Of a DNA stretch of 64,000 nucleotides, positions 8,041 to 16,893 are shown in pieces. The translations under genes and the position numbers were made by a program. Every line of letters starts with the position of its first letter. Positions within the stretch are counted from its first letter, which is position 1. This DNA comes from an uncultured Azospirillum sp. GTDB taxonomy: Bacteria > Pseudomonadota > Alphaproteobacteria > RF32 > CAG-239. The DNA is taken from contig CABUBU010000001.1 of NCBI GenBank assembly GCA_902489795.1, positions 1-64,000 on the forward strand, in the 5' to 3' direction. The notes under the pieces are model-generated. The model was given only the letters and a program-made list of their open reading frames with translations, was not told the DNA's origin and ran no database searches.

Positions 8041-8166
8041 AAAAAGCAAAAAAGAAAAAAAGGAAAGCGGGAAGGACGAAAGAAAACAGAAAGAAGAAAA
8101 AAAGCATCAGAAAAAGAAAGACAAGAAGAAGGAAAATAACAAGGAAAGACAAAAAAGAAAGGCCGA
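8041..8166. other. ~125-nt polypurine tract (+ strand)
   Basis: The + strand from about 8041 to 8166 is almost entirely A and G, with scattered C and very few T. Its translations are Lys/Glu-rich (+) or Phe/Leu-rich (-), as expected of such DNA, and neither has a ribosome-binding site. Such tracts can form triplexes or strong strand asymmetries. Confidence 0.6.
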
Positions 8167-8554
8167 CTGACGCGAAGATATCTTTTCGGAACTTTTTATA
8201 AACCATCAGATCAGGATTTTTTTATCGCGACAGAAACCAATGCAACTTGCAAACATTATAAAAAACGACCGTTATTATCAGGTTATCGGCGTTGGCAGAC
8301 ATTCTGAAACATTAGAAAATATGTTTTTTGTAAAACCTTATGCGTTGCCGCTGATTTGTTTAAAGTGGAAATTCGGCACAGACCGGCCAAAACTTGGAAA
8401 GAAAATACGGAAAGAAATAAAAGGCCGGAATCCACGATTTTAAAAAATCAGATCAAAAACAATATTCAAAAAGCTGCGTTTATGTCAATCACACCAAAGT
8501 AAAAAAACGTAAGCTTTTTGGGAACGCATACCCGGCACGTTTTTTCCCTGACAC

Positions 8555-8584
8555 AAAAAAGCCCCGGCAAAACACCGGAGCCCT
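8555..8584 (-). terminator. Rho-independent terminator of the orphan gene at 8602-9294
   Basis: On the minus strand AGGGCTCCGG pairs with CCGGGGCT across a TGTTTTG loop, followed by six T residues. It lies 18 nt beyond the stop codon. Confidence 0.75.
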
Positions 8585-8601
8585 GTGCTAAAAACGCTTT
8601 G

Positions 8602-9294
8602 TCAGATTTTTACCAACATCCGCGAACTGTCATTGCTGCCGATTCGGGAAAATTCTCCGGCATAAGGATACCAAACCGTAAACGTTTCGTTTTCGGCCTT
8701 GCCTGTAAGCAGCCAACGAAACACCCCGTCAAAACCGGGAACGCCGGCTTTGTTCATCATAGCGCTCAATTCGTCTCTGCAACTCATTATATACGGCACG
8801 TCATCTTCATCCGTCAAACGCAGATTACATTCCGCAGCTGCCGTCTGAATATCTTTTGCAAGCAGATTAACTGACGTTAAACCGGCAATGACCAGCACGG
8901 AAGAAAGTGCAAATCCGCGCAGCCGGCCGCCTTTCTCAATCACATAACAGAGACGCCCGGCATATTGCTTTTGCACCGCCGCATACACTTCCGAAGCAGC
9001 CGCTCCATCGGCAACCGTAATAATCCGGTCGGAAAAACGCCTTATCAGCTTAGTGCTCAAAGTCGGCTGTTCGATTCGCCACAGGCGCTTCCGCAACAGT
9101 TCTTCCACCTGTTTGTCATGATCGGCATAAGGTTCATAACCGCGTATTATACAATTGATCCAGGCATCATAAACAAACTGCCAGTCGTTGCCGTCGGCAA
9201 ATTGCTGCCATTCCTCAACCGGAGCGTTAACTGCGGGAGTTTTAACCGTTGCACTTGTTCTCTCTGACATTTTTTCTTTTTTAAATAGTTTCAT
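8602..9294 (-). CDS. Hypothetical protein with one central membrane segment
   Basis: I do not recognise this 230-residue protein. It begins with a Lys-rich stretch (MKLFKKEKMSER). A hydrophilic region follows that contains EEWQQFADGNDWQFVYDAW. A single hydrophobic helix spans about 126-146 (GFALSSVLVIAGLTSVNLLA), and a C-terminal domain of ~80 residues ends it. It stands alone between gene-free stretches, with a clear terminator just downstream, which supports it being transcribed. No strong ribosome-binding site is visible; Met9 is an alternative start. Confidence 0.65.
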   Translation of the reverse strand: MKLFKKEKMSERTSATVKTPAVNAPVEEWQQFADGNDWQFVYDAWINCIIRGYEPYADHDKQVEELLRKRLWRIEQPTLSTKLIRRFSDRIITVADGAAASEVYAAVQKQYAGRLCYVIEKGGRLRGFALSSVLVIAGLTSVNLLAKDIQTAAAECNLRLTDEDDVPYIMSCRDELSAMMNKAGVPGFDGVFRWLLTGKAENETFTVWYPYAGEFSRIGSNDSSRMLVKI

Positions 9295-9389
9295 AAAGAT
9301 AATAATTTCAGGTTAGTCTTAATAATTAATCTCAGGCCGGACAGGATAGCACTTTAAAATAAAAACACACCCCCAAAATCTGCCCCTGA

Positions 9390-9737
9390 CATAAACGCTC
9401 GCCGACAAGCTGCCGGATTTTTCCCGGCCGGATTCCCCCTCTTGCCAAAACAGCCTCTGCCTTTCTCCCGCCTGCAAATCTGCCACTTCAGCTCTCCCGA
9501 CATAAACGCCCGCCGACAAGCTGCCGGATTTTCCCGGCCGGATTCCCCCTCTTGCCAAAACAGCCTCTGCCTTTCTCCCGCCTGCAAATCTGCCACTTCA
9601 GCTCTCCCGACATAAACGCCCGCCGACAAGCTGCCGGATTTTCCCGGCCGGATTCCCCCTCTTGCCAAAACAGCCTCTGCCTTTCTCCCGCCTGCAAATC
9701 TGCCACTTCAGCTCTCCCGACATAAACGCCCGCCGGC
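9390..9737. repeat. 110-bp tandem repeat, three copies plus a stub
   Basis: Copies lie at 9390-9500 (111 bp, one substitution and one extra T), 9501-9610 and 9611-9720 (identical to each other). The first 15 bases of a fourth follow at 9721. The unit begins CATAAACGCCCGCCGACAAG and contains TTTTCCCGGCCGGATTCC. Because 110 is not a multiple of three, the frame changes in every copy, which is why open frames appear in all three minus frames. It is therefore non-coding minisatellite-like DNA. Confidence 0.95.
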
Positions 9738-10014
9738 TTTTCTCCAACAGCATTTGCCACTCGGATCCGCGCAGCCGGCTCCGGCCACCACGCTTCTACT
9801 CTGATTTTTCACCTGCATCATTTGCCGGTTATGTTCTTCGCTCCTATATTTTAACCCGCCATATGGATTTCCGTTTTTCCTGCCGTCTAATATTCATAAG
9901 CCGTACCTACCGTGTTGTCCTTCAATTTTCAGGCATTTGACAAAAACCGTTTCTTTCTTTCCTCTTTCCCGTTTCTCTTTAAATTATCTTTCTATTTTTT
10001 CGTTTTTACAAATA

Positions 10015-10140
10015 CCCCCGATAAATCGGGAGTTCTAAAACAACCACAAACTTACGGTTTAAGCATGATCAAAGGTACAGGACGGCATTATCTCAACAGT
10101 CAAGCATTCAGCCCCGGATAGACTCGGGATTTTCTGTCAG
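10015..10140. repeat. Dispersed intergenic repeat, copy A
   Basis: This segment aligns by eye with 16489-16620 and in part with 32104-32216. Shared features are a small CCCGAT/ATCGGG-type hairpin, AAACTTACGGTTT, an ATTCAGCCC-type core with CCGGG inverted repeats, and GATTTTCTG. It ends just before the IS200-like remnant. Confidence 0.6.
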
Positions 10141-10158
10141 GAATACAATAATAGATAT

Positions 10159-10708
10159 CCTCCAGTTTACTGGGGGTTCTGTAGAAAAGGCACCTTTGGG
10201 TGTCTTTTCGTTACAGCTCCAAACGGAGCTGACCTAAGTCCTGCCGTTCTTAAAATGCTACATAATGTTTAACTTTTTCTTCATCTAAGCCAATGCTACT
10301 TACGAAGTATCCACGCGACCAAAATACTTTTTCCTTAAAATATACTTTGCTTAAGCCAAGTAAACCTGGCTCCTATTGGCGATGATGATTGGCTTTTCAA
10401 TTGTGCCATAACATCCGCTATTGCATATCTTGCTGCTGTTCTCATTACTAAATGAACATGGGCTTTAGCAAAGCCAATCTTCTCTATCTCTCATACGGGG
10501 ATGGTTCTCAGCAGCTTCGGTAACAGTTTCCTGATATAATCCACGACGACAGGTTTTAGGACACGACGACGATACTTGCACACCCATACGACATGATAAC
10601 TCAAACGGTAAATTCTATGTTGACTTTGTACTAATTCCATAATTCTTTACAGCATCGGCGTCGTGAGCATTAAACCACCATTAAAATAGGGAGTAGTCTG
10701 TAAAGAAT
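10159..10708 (-). mobile_element. Degraded IS200/IS605-type element
   Basis: A broken Y1-type transposase frame is flanked by hairpins of the sort such elements carry at their ends: CCTCCAG/CTGGGGG (10159-10176), AAAAGGCACC/GGTGTCTTTT (10185-10208) and AGCTCC/GGAGCT (10215-10230). On the other side an 11-bp inverted repeat, ATTCTTTACAG at 10642 and CTGTAAAGAAT at 10698, encloses 45 nt. IS200-type elements have no terminal inverted repeats or target duplications, so exact ends are uncertain. Confidence 0.65.
10250..10640 (-). pseudogene. tnpA: IS200-family transposase TnpA remnant
   Basis: The minus-strand translation starts MELVQSQHRIYRLSYHVVWV, then CKYRRRVL, matching the TnpA N-terminus. 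After an in-frame TGA it continues with AKAHVHLVM, where the HVH of the HUH nuclease motif survives, and with a helix MAQLKSQSSS. A frameshift then leads to KEKVFWSRGYFVSSIGLDEE, matching the TnpA C-terminus. With at least one stop and one frameshift it cannot be active. It lies between rpoA and the accessory region, consistent with insertion having helped separate rplQ from rpoA. Confidence 0.85.
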
Positions 10709-10714
10709 CAAGAC

Positions 10715-10749
10715 AAAAAAACTCTCCCGCCGCGGCGGAAGAGTTTTTA
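10715..10749 (-). terminator. Rho-independent terminator of rpoA
   Basis: On the minus strand ACTCTTCCGCCG pairs with CGGCGGGAGAGT, and seven T residues follow. It lies about 20 nt beyond the rpoA stop and ends the rpsM-rpsK-rpoA unit. Confidence 0.9.
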
Positions 10750-10767
10750 TTTAACCGATACCCGAAT

Positions 10768-11778
10768 TTAGAAGTGATCGTCTACACGTTTGATCAGTTC
10801 TTCAATGTTTTCCGGCGGCCAGCCCGGGGTTTCCATACCCAGATGAATACCCATTTTGGCTAGCACTTCTTTGATCTCGTTTAACGACTTGCGGCCAAAG
10901 TTCGGCGTTCTCAGCATCTCGGCTTCGGTCTTCTGAACCAGGTCGCCGATATAAACGATGTTGTCGTTCTTCAGACAGTTGGCCGAACGAACCGAAAGTT
11001 CAAGTTCTTCAACCTTCTTTAACAGATTCTTGTTGAACGGCAGTTCTTCTTTTTCAACTTCGGCTTCGTTTTCCGGTTCGTCAAAATTAATGAACGGCTT
11101 TAACTGGTCTTGCAGAATGCGGGCTGAGAAAGCAACCGCGTCTTCCGGCGTAACCACGCCGTTGGTTTCGACGACCAAAGTCAGCTTGTCATAGTCGGTA
11201 ACCTGTCCGACACGGGTACGGTCAACGCGGTAGGAAACGCGCTTGACCGGCGAATAAATCGCGTCAACGGCAATCAGCCCGATCGGTGCATCTGCCGGTT
11301 TGTTTTGGCTGGCCGGAACATAACCTTTTCCGGTATTAACCGTCAGTTCCATGTTGATTTTGGCGCCGGCGTCCAGCGTGCAAATAAAGAGATCTGGGTT
11401 TTTGATTTCAACGTCATGGCCGGTTTCAATCATCGCCGCCGTCACTTCGCACGGACCTTCTGCCTTCAGATACATGGTCTTCTGCCCTTCGCTGTGAACG
11501 GCGACAGCCAGTCCCTTGATGTTCAGGACAATGTCGGTAACGTCTTCTCTTACACCCGGGATAACCGAAAATTCATGTAACACGCCGTCAATTTTGATCG
11601 CCGTAACGGCGCCGCCCTGCAGGGAAGAGAGCAAAATGCGTCTTAACGCGTTGCCGAGAGTAAGACCAAATCCTCTCTCCAAAGGTTCAACCACAATCTT
11701 GGCTTTGTTGCCGCCATCGCTGGGAACAATTTCAAGATTAGTCGGTTTAATAAGTTCTTGCCAATTCTTTTGAATCAC
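10768..11778 (-). CDS. rpoA: DNA-directed RNA polymerase subunit alpha
   Basis: 336 residues, the usual length. The N-terminal assembly domain contains [20 protein letters not shown]. After an acidic linker, the C-terminal domain carries [14 protein letters not shown], which contacts UP elements and activators. It follows rpsK by 98 nt. It is the last gene of its transcription unit because a terminator lies just beyond, whereas rplQ normally would follow. Confidence 0.98.
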   Translation of the reverse strand: MIQKNWQELIKPTNLEIVPSDGGNKAKIVVEPLERGFGLTLGNALRRILLSSLQGGAVTAIKIDGVLHEFSVIPGVREDVTDIVLNIKGLAVAVHSEGQKTMYLKAEGPCEVTAAMIETGHDVEIKNPDLFICTLDAGAKINMELTVNTGKGYVPASQNKPADAPIGLIAVDAIYSPVKRVSYRVDRTRVGQVTDYDKLTLVVETNGVVTPEDAVAFSARILQDQLKPFINFDEPENEAEVEKEELPFNKNLLKKVEELELSVRSANCLKNDNIVYIGDLVQKTEAEMLRTPNFGRKSLNEIKEVLAKMGIHLGMETPGWPPENIEELIKRVDDHF

Positions 11779-11876
11779 GTGGATATCCTCATTTAAAGTG
11801 CATATGCATATTTACAAAAAATCAAAAGACGGCGAGGCTAAAAAAACTTTTAGCCTCACTATCAAAAAGCCGAAAA

Positions 11877-12260
11877 TTACACGCGGCGACGTTTGCGCAG
11901 ACGGCAGCCGTTGTGTGGAATCGGAGTAACGTCACGGATGGTGGTAATGGTAAAACCGACAACCTGCAAAGCTCTGATTGCGGATTCTCTGCCCGAACCC
12001 GGCCCCTTGACTTCGACTTCCAAAGTTTTCATACCGTTTTCGATAGCTTTTCTGCCGGCCTCTTCGGCGGCAACCTGAGCGGCATAGGGAGTCGACTTGC
12101 GGGAGCCCTTAAAGCCCTGCGCGCCGGCCGTAGACCAAGCTACAGTATTTCCCTGAGCATCGGTAATGGTGATTCGAGTGTTGTTAAAAGTAGAATTCAC
12201 ATGTGCGACACCGGCAGTGATGTTCTTCTTTTCTTTTTTCTTCTGTGTTGCTTTTGCCAT
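11877..12260 (-). CDS. rpsK: 30S ribosomal protein S11
   Basis: 127 residues with the S11 signature region ([20 protein letters not shown]...GRESAIRAL) and the basic C-terminus RLRKRRRV. S11 lines the mRNA exit region of the small-subunit platform. A Lys-rich N-terminus ([13 protein letters not shown]) precedes the fold. It begins 18 nt after rpsM. Confidence 0.97.
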   Translation of the reverse strand: MAKATQKKKEKKNITAGVAHVNSTFNNTRITITDAQGNTVAWSTAGAQGFKGSRKSTPYAAQVAAEEAGRKAIENGMKTLEVEVKGPGSGRESAIRALQVVGFTITTIRDVTPIPHNGCRLRKRRRV

Positions 12261-12278
12261 TTGGGACCCTACCTCTTC

Positions 12279-12647
12279 TTATTTCTTCTTGTTTGCAACG
12301 GTTTTGCGTTTACCTTTGCGGGTACGAGCATTCTGCTTGGTGCTCTGACCGCGGACCGGCAGCCCTTTACGATGACGCAGTCCTCTGTAGCAGCCGAGGT
12401 CCATCAGTCTTTTGATGTTAACCCCGACGTCGCGACGCAGTTCGCCTTCAACCAGGTAGTCGCGGTCAATAACCTCACGCACCTTGGCAATATCTTCCTC
12501 AGACATATCCTGAACGCGCACATCGGGCTTCACCCCTGATTTTGCGCAAATGTCCTGAGCAGTTTTTCTACCGATACCAAAAATATAAGTCAAAGCGATT
12601 TCAATTCTTTTGGCAGTCGGAATATTTACACCAGCTATACGAGCCAA
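12279..12647 (-). CDS. rpsM: 30S ribosomal protein S13
   Basis: 122 residues beginning [14 protein letters not shown], with the helix-hairpin-helix IFGIGRKTA and the basic C-terminal tail that contacts P-site tRNA. The start is TTG at 12647, set by GGAG seven bases upstream and by conservation of the MARIAG start. It is the first gene behind a near-consensus promoter (12717-12744), so rpsM-rpsK-rpoA can be transcribed separately from secY-adk. Confidence 0.96.
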   Translation of the reverse strand: MARIAGVNIPTAKRIEIALTYIFGIGRKTAQDICAKSGVKPDVRVQDMSEEDIAKVREVIDRDYLVEGELRRDVGVNIKRLMDLGCYRGLRHRKGLPVRGQSTKQNARTRKGKRKTVANKKK

Positions 12648-12716
12648 ATTTCATCTCCATTATTTTTAAAAATTAAAATTCAAAAAGTTGATCACCACTT
12701 TTCAAAATTAAGCCGG

Positions 12717-12744
12717 ATTATATGCTAATATTTGTTTGTGTCAA
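12717..12744 (-). promoter_or_regulatory. Near-consensus sigma-70 promoter for rpsM-rpsK-rpoA
   Basis: On the minus strand a perfect TTGACA (12744-12739) and a perfect TATAAT (12722-12717) are separated by 16 bp. Predicted initiation is near 12710, giving a ~63-nt leader before the rpsM TTG. It sits between adk and rpsM. Confidence 0.85.
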
Positions 12745-12791
12745 CCCTTACTTTCAGCATTTTTTCAAAAAAGTTACTTTTTGTTAAACAC

Positions 12792-13466
12792 TTATTTGTT
12801 TTTCAGCGCCTCATCAATCCGTTCGGCGACAACCTCTACCATACCGTTGCCGTCAATGCTGCGCAGCAATCCGTTTTCTTTATAATACGCAATCGTCGGA
12901 TACGTAAAATTGCGGTATTTTTCCAAACGGCGCTCGATCGTTTCCTTCGTATCATCGAGTCGTCTGGAAAATTTCGTTCCGCCGCAGATATCACACACAC
13001 CCGGCACCTTCGGCTTATGATACTTGTCGCTGTAGCTTTCGCCGCAGGTCATGCAGGTATAACGCCCCAGGATTCGGTCGACGATAATATAATCGGGCAC
13101 CTGAATTTCGATCACCGCGTTCAGCGTAATCCCCTTCTCGTTCAACATGTTTTCCAAAACTTCGGCCTGTTTCAGGGTTCGCGGAAAACCATCGAGGATA
13201 AAGCCTTTCTTGCAGTCCGTCTCTTCAATCCGGTTGGAAACCATCTTGATCATCAGTTCGTCGGGGGCAAAACCGCCGGCGGCCAGATGATCTTTCAGCT
13301 GGTTACCGATTTCGGTTCCCTTTTTGACTTCTTCCCTCAGCATCTCGCCGGTCGAAAGATGGCAAATGCCGTACCTGCGCTTAAGAACGCTGGCTTGTGT
13401 TCCTTTTCCGGTACCCGGCGCGCCGGTCATCACCAGATGCAGTCCTTCTCCGTTCTTAAAACTCAT
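12792..13466 (-). CDS. adk: Adenylate kinase, zinc-type LID
   Basis: Interconverts ATP + AMP and 2 ADP in the cytoplasm. 224 residues with P-loop GAPGTGKGT (15-23), the AMP-binding helix LSTGEMLREE and the DGFPRT motif near 91. The LID domain carries two CxxC pairs (Cys137, 140, 157, 160), the zinc-binding form of a long-type kinase. It overlaps the secY stop by one base, the standard alphaproteobacterial arrangement. Confidence 0.97.
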   Translation of the reverse strand: MSFKNGEGLHLVMTGAPGTGKGTQASVLKRRYGICHLSTGEMLREEVKKGTEIGNQLKDHLAAGGFAPDELMIKMVSNRIEETDCKKGFILDGFPRTLKQAEVLENMLNEKGITLNAVIEIQVPDYIIVDRILGRYTCMTCGESYSDKYHKPKVPGVCDICGGTKFSRRLDDTKETIERRLEKYRNFTYPTIAYYKENGLLRSIDGNGMVEVVAERIDEALKNK

Positions 13467-14824
13467 TATCTTCTCTTTCCTTTTTTGTTGACCAGAGCAG
13501 CTTTTTTCAAAAGTCCCTCATACTGGTAGGCAATCAGATGCGTCTGTACCTGACCGACGAAATCCATCGTTACCTGTACCACGATCAGAAGCGTGGTGCC
13601 GCCGAGAACGAACGGAACCGACAGTTTGGAAATCAGGATTTCCGGCAAAATGCAGAGCGCAGTCAGATAAGCGGCGCCGAGTACGGTCAGGCGGGTAATG
13701 ACATAATCAAGATATTCGGCCGTGTTTTTGCCCGGACGGATACCGGCGATAAAGCCGCCGTGTTTTTTCAGGTTATCCGCCGTTTCTTCCGGATTGAACA
13801 CAACCGCGGTATAGAAGAAGGCGAAGAAAATGATCAAACCGGCATAAAGCGCCAGGTAAAGCGGCTGACCGTGCCCCAGAAGCTGGCTTAAGGTCTGCGC
13901 CCAACTCGGACCGTTAGTTGCCGAGATGTTGGCGATCGTAATTGGCAGCAGCAAAAGCGAGCTGGCAAAAATCGGCGGAATAACGCCGGTCGGGTTGATC
14001 TTAAGCGGCAGATGGGAGCTTTCCGAAGAAGTCATCATCCGCGCACCGACCTGACGCTTCGGATATTGAATGGTAATTTTGCGCTGAGCTCTTTCCACCA
14101 GGACGATCACATAGATCAGAACTAAAACCATGACCATCAGCAACAGAATAACCCACAATGACATCGAGCCGACGCGTCCCAGTTCGAAAGTTTGTGCCAA
14201 AGCGGTCGGAATATTGGCAATAATACCAACGGTGATGATCAGCGACGAACCGTTGCCGACCCCGCGGGAAGTGATCTGGTCGCCCAGCCAGACGATAAAC
14301 ATGGTGCCGCCGACCAGTGAAACAATGGTCGTAAACTTGAAAACAAAGCCCGGCATAATCACTGCCGAAAGCCCGGCGCTGCCAACCATACCTTCAAGTC
14401 CGACAGCAATGCCGTAGCCTTGGATAATGGTAATCAGCACCGTCAGCACTTTGGTATAATGGACGATCTTACGGTGCCCGGCTTCGCCTTCCTTCTTGAG
14501 GGCGGCAAGCGACGGAATCACTGACTGTCCGAGTTGCAGAATAATGGACGCCGAAATATAGGGCATAATGTTGAGGGCAAAAATCGTCATACGTTCAAGC
14601 GCGCCACCGGCAAACATGTTAAACATGCCGAGGATGCCGTTTGAATTGCGTGAAAAAATATCGGCCAAAATCTTCGGATCAATCCCCGGCAGCGGGATAA
14701 AGGTTCCCAGCCGGAAAACGATCAAAGCCAAAATCGTGAACCATAGTCTTTTTTTCAGTTCCTCGGCTTTGCCAAACGCCGACATATCCAGATTGGCAGC
14801 CATCTTTTCTGCTAATGATACCAT
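13466..14824 (-). CDS. secY: Protein translocase subunit SecY
   Basis: Channel-forming subunit of the Sec translocon. The product has ten predicted membrane helices and the family motifs FIPLPGIDP near the N-terminus and VGNGSSLII in the middle. I start at the ATG at 14824 (452 aa), behind AAGGAAACAAAA; an upstream in-frame ATG at 14875 has no ribosome-binding site. Unusually, secY is separated from rplO by about 2 kb of accessory DNA and a strong terminator, so it needs its own promoter. Confidence 0.97.
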   Translation of the reverse strand: MVSLAEKMAANLDMSAFGKAEELKKRLWFTILALIVFRLGTFIPLPGIDPKILADIFSRNSNGILGMFNMFAGGALERMTIFALNIMPYISASIILQLGQSVIPSLAALKKEGEAGHRKIVHYTKVLTVLITIIQGYGIAVGLEGMVGSAGLSAVIMPGFVFKFTTIVSLVGGTMFIVWLGDQITSRGVGNGSSLIITVGIIANIPTALAQTFELGRVGSMSLWVILLLMVMVLVLIYVIVLVERAQRKITIQYPKRQVGARMMTSSESSHLPLKINPTGVIPPIFASSLLLLPITIANISATNGPSWAQTLSQLLGHGQPLYLALYAGLIIFFAFFYTAVVFNPEETADNLKKHGGFIAGIRPGKNTAEYLDYVITRLTVLGAAYLTALCILPEILISKLSVPFVLGGTTLLIVVQVTMDFVGQVQTHLIAYQYEGLLKKAALVNKKGKRR

Positions 14825-15234
14825 TTTTGTTTCCTTATCTTTAAAATAAACGAATTGGGGCGCAGAAGTGCCCATTTGGAAACAATCTAATACACAGTTT
14901 TTAAATTATTGCAACAACTTTCTCTTTATCCTCAATTTTTATATTCGGCGGCCGACAATCTTATTTTCCGGACGCTCAGCCGCCGAAGACAAACCTGCCT
15001 GCAAAGGAAATCGATCCTTTCAAGTTTGTCAGCCCTTATCTGTCGATTGCAACCGACAGAACCCTGCAATAAAATCAGATTGCGAGACAAAAACAAATAC
15101 ATTATAATCGGCAGAGGTATGTTCAACCAGATCTCCACCAAGGAAACGGCCGGAAGATACTCAATAATGAACCTGATCAATGGATCTGTGAAGATAAAGC
15201 CATTGCGCATAATTTAAATGGAGCCCGTGGGAAC
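14825..15234. other. Interval upstream of secY and of the toxin-like fragment
   Basis: It holds the candidate secY promoter. On the + strand, from about 15073, an open frame without a start codon runs into the fragment gene at 15235 (NQIARQKQIHYNRQ...). That suggests the fragment is the 3' end of a longer decayed gene. No other gene is supported. Confidence 0.5.
14887..14914 (-). promoter_or_regulatory. Candidate promoter for secY-adk
   Basis: On the minus strand TTGCAA (14914-14909) and TATTAG (14892-14887) are 16 bp apart, about 65 bp before the secY ATG. The match is only moderate. A promoter is required here because rplO ends at a terminator. Confidence 0.4.
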
Positions 15235-15510
15235 ATGGATTGCCGAGGCAAGGCCGGAACGGTAAGAGAACACCAGCAAATGATTGTGGCACCAAACGGC
15301 ATGATCGTAAACACCCCTGAAAACATGGGAACATACGACTTCGTTCCGCCCGGAGGGATTAATACATTTATTCATGGCGTTGTTGACGTCATCCCATGGA
15401 TAATGTGGGGCAACAGCGAAAAAGATAGTACAAGCGTTGGTGAAAGGTTGCTGAGTACCGGAAAGGGAATTATAAATAAAGGCATCAACTACTTTGCAGA
15501 TGAAGAATAG
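15235..15510 (+). CDS. Short protein, probable C-terminal remnant of a larger secreted protein
   Basis: 91 residues if the ATG at 15235 is used. The same frame stays open upstream to 15073 without a start codon, as expected of a decayed 5' end. The sequence includes APNGMIVNTPENMGTYDF, then VDVIPWIMWGN and a C-terminal amphipathic stretch GKGIINKGINYFADEE. I do not recognise a named domain. The style (one terminal fragment next to a small membrane protein, in an insertion) recalls polymorphic toxin and immunity loci, which is inference. Its stop is 15 nt from the next gene's ATG. Confidence 0.5.
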   Translation: MDCRGKAGTVREHQQMIVAPNGMIVNTPENMGTYDFVPPGGINTFIHGVVDVIPWIMWGNSEKDSTSVGERLLSTGKGIINKGINYFADEE

Positions 15511-15525
15511 ACTTAAGGGGGCAAA

Positions 15526-16140
15526 ATGTTTATCCTCAGTTATATTTATTCAACAATCATAATTTTGTTTTGTTTTATCAAATCAATGGAGAATTCCGAT
15601 TTTTGGAGCTTTATACTGTTTGGAAGCATCTTTGCCTTTCTTTACGCAAATTTGATTGTTCTGTGCAAATACGCCGCCATATTCGTTGAAAAAAACATAA
15701 AAAAAGAAAAATTGAGCGAAAAGAATATTTATTATCTTATCACCTCAACCATTATCTTTGTAACCATCGGCGTCATATTGACACCGATGTACGACATAAA
15801 CCAAATCGCGGCAACCCGACTAAGCTTCGGTTGGATGGTAAGCTATGTTTGGGTACTGTTTTTATCTCCCGTAATAACGTATGGCATTGTGTTGATTACT
15901 TCGATGCTAACCATCGCGGAAGCCTTTTCGAAACATGACTTTTCTCTGTTTTCAGACGACATATGGATAAATCTTTTTGCCTGGGCAAACTTCATTGTTC
16001 TGTGCAAATATCTGTACCGTTTCGTCCGCAAAACCGGAAAAAAAGAACCGCTTTCACAAACAGATTCCGTTTGCCTGATCACGGCCCTGCTGATGTTTGT
16101 TACGATCGGGGTCATCGCCGCCCTCGGACTAAGAGCCTGA
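15526..16140 (+). CDS. Multi-pass membrane protein with an internal duplication
   Basis: 204 residues with about five hydrophobic helices and the start set by GGGGGC ahead of the ATG. Residues 42-84 (NLIVLCKY...FVTIGVI) and 155-197 (NFIVLCKY...FVTIGVI) are clearly related, offset by 113 residues: a helix, a charged loop with KK(E)xLS, then a second helix. No family is recognised. It sits 15 nt after the fragment gene, in the 2-kb insert between rplO and secY, and could be its immunity or anchoring partner. Confidence 0.7.
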   Translation: MFILSYIYSTIIILFCFIKSMENSDFWSFILFGSIFAFLYANLIVLCKYAAIFVEKNIKKEKLSEKNIYYLITSTIIFVTIGVILTPMYDINQIAATRLSFGWMVSYVWVLFLSPVITYGIVLITSMLTIAEAFSKHDFSLFSDDIWINLFAWANFIVLCKYLYRFVRKTGKKEPLSQTDSVCLITALLMFVTIGVIAALGLRA

Positions 16141-16488
16141 AACAACTCCCGCTGCCCGCTTTTTCAAATTTGAAAACTCATCGCCGCCTTCGGGCTGAAA
16201 GGCTGAAACGACACGACAAGAAGCATAACTCATTAATCGGCTTTTCCGTTTGATTACAGCCGCTTTCTGCCCGGATTTCAATTAAGGCGCAGACAATGCC
16301 TATACGGCCGATGCCGGCGGCATCTTGCCTTTTTTATGCAAATTCAATTATCTTGTACGGATATTCCGCCAGATTCAAAACATGACATACTTCGCAAACA
16401 AAGTAAAACGCAAAGCGGCCGGCCTGCCGAGCATACTTCTGACAAACAGCCCTTTGCAAATCGGAAAAATCAGAAAAACATCAATGAT

Positions 16489-16866
16489 ATCTCCCGACAA
16501 ACGGGAGATTCTGAAACAGCCGCAAACTTAACGGTTTGACCATAAGCAAAAGCACGAAACGATATTGTCCCGGCACCAAGATATTCAACCCGGGTAAAAC
16601 CCGGATTTTCTACCGGGCATGTATCAAACTCTCACCGGTTGACGCGAACGCCTTAATCACTTCCCCCGGATAGCAAACGCAAAGGAAGCGCAAACCCGGC
16701 AACCGGGCCGGTATATCTGTGCATCTGTCTGCCCGTGCTGATACTTGAACCATAAACTTCCACTAGCTAACGCAAGTGATTTAACCATTCCGAAACTCAA
16801 ACGCCAAACCCGAAGCTGCGCAAACCTTACCATCTGTCTGCCCGCTCAGACGCTCAAACCATAAAA
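16489..16866. repeat. Dispersed intergenic repeat, copy B (longest)
   Basis: The left part (16489-16620) matches copy A at 10015-10140. The right part (about 16775-16866) matches copy C at about 32253-32346, sharing TTCCGAA(A/C)CTCAAACGCC, AAGCT.CGCAA.CCTTAC and CAAACCATAAAAAAA. Within copy B a ~34-bp segment CATCTGTCTGCCCG...AACCATAAA occurs twice (16722 and 16831). It abuts the terminator of the minus-strand gene rplO, just as copy C abuts that of the GalU-like gene. Confidence 0.65.
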
Positions 16867-16893
16867 AAAACCTCCCTTCGGGGAGGCTTTTTT
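16863..16893 (-). terminator. Rho-independent terminator of the rpsJ-rplO unit
   Basis: On the minus strand CCTCCC and GGGAGG pair around CGAA, followed by eight T residues. It lies just beyond the rplO stop, so secY is not served by read-through unless termination is leaky. Confidence 0.9.

Larger units (their letters stand above)
7257..8601. other. Gene-poor interval with repeats and polypurine DNA
   Basis: Apart from the palindrome, the promoter-like sequence, a 22-bp repeat pair, the polypurine tract and a terminator at the right end, I find no supported gene. Short open frames here lack ribosome-binding sites and recognisable products. Confidence 0.55.

Noticed and set aside
7643..8170. 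175-codon plus-strand frame ending in a Lys/Glu-rich stretch
   Set aside because: The Lys/Glu tail is the polypurine tract; the rest shows no recognisable domain or start signal.
8021..8206. 61-codon minus-strand frame giving a Phe/Leu-rich hydrophobic peptide
   Set aside because: It is the translation of the polypyrimidine complement of the purine tract, has no ribosome-binding site and its composition follows from the DNA.
8240..8443. 67-codon plus-strand frame
   Set aside because: No ribosome-binding site, no recognisable family and low-complexity surroundings.
9390..9737. Possible CRISPR array
   Set aside because: The 110-bp units are contiguous with no unique spacers.
9319..9760. Three overlapping minus-strand frames with repeated AGERQRLFWQ segments
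   Set aside because: They come from the 110-bp tandem repeat, whose length shifts the frame each copy; no single frame is favoured.
12732..13529. 265-codon plus-strand frame opposite adk
   Set aside because: Antisense shadow; also spans the rpsM promoter region.
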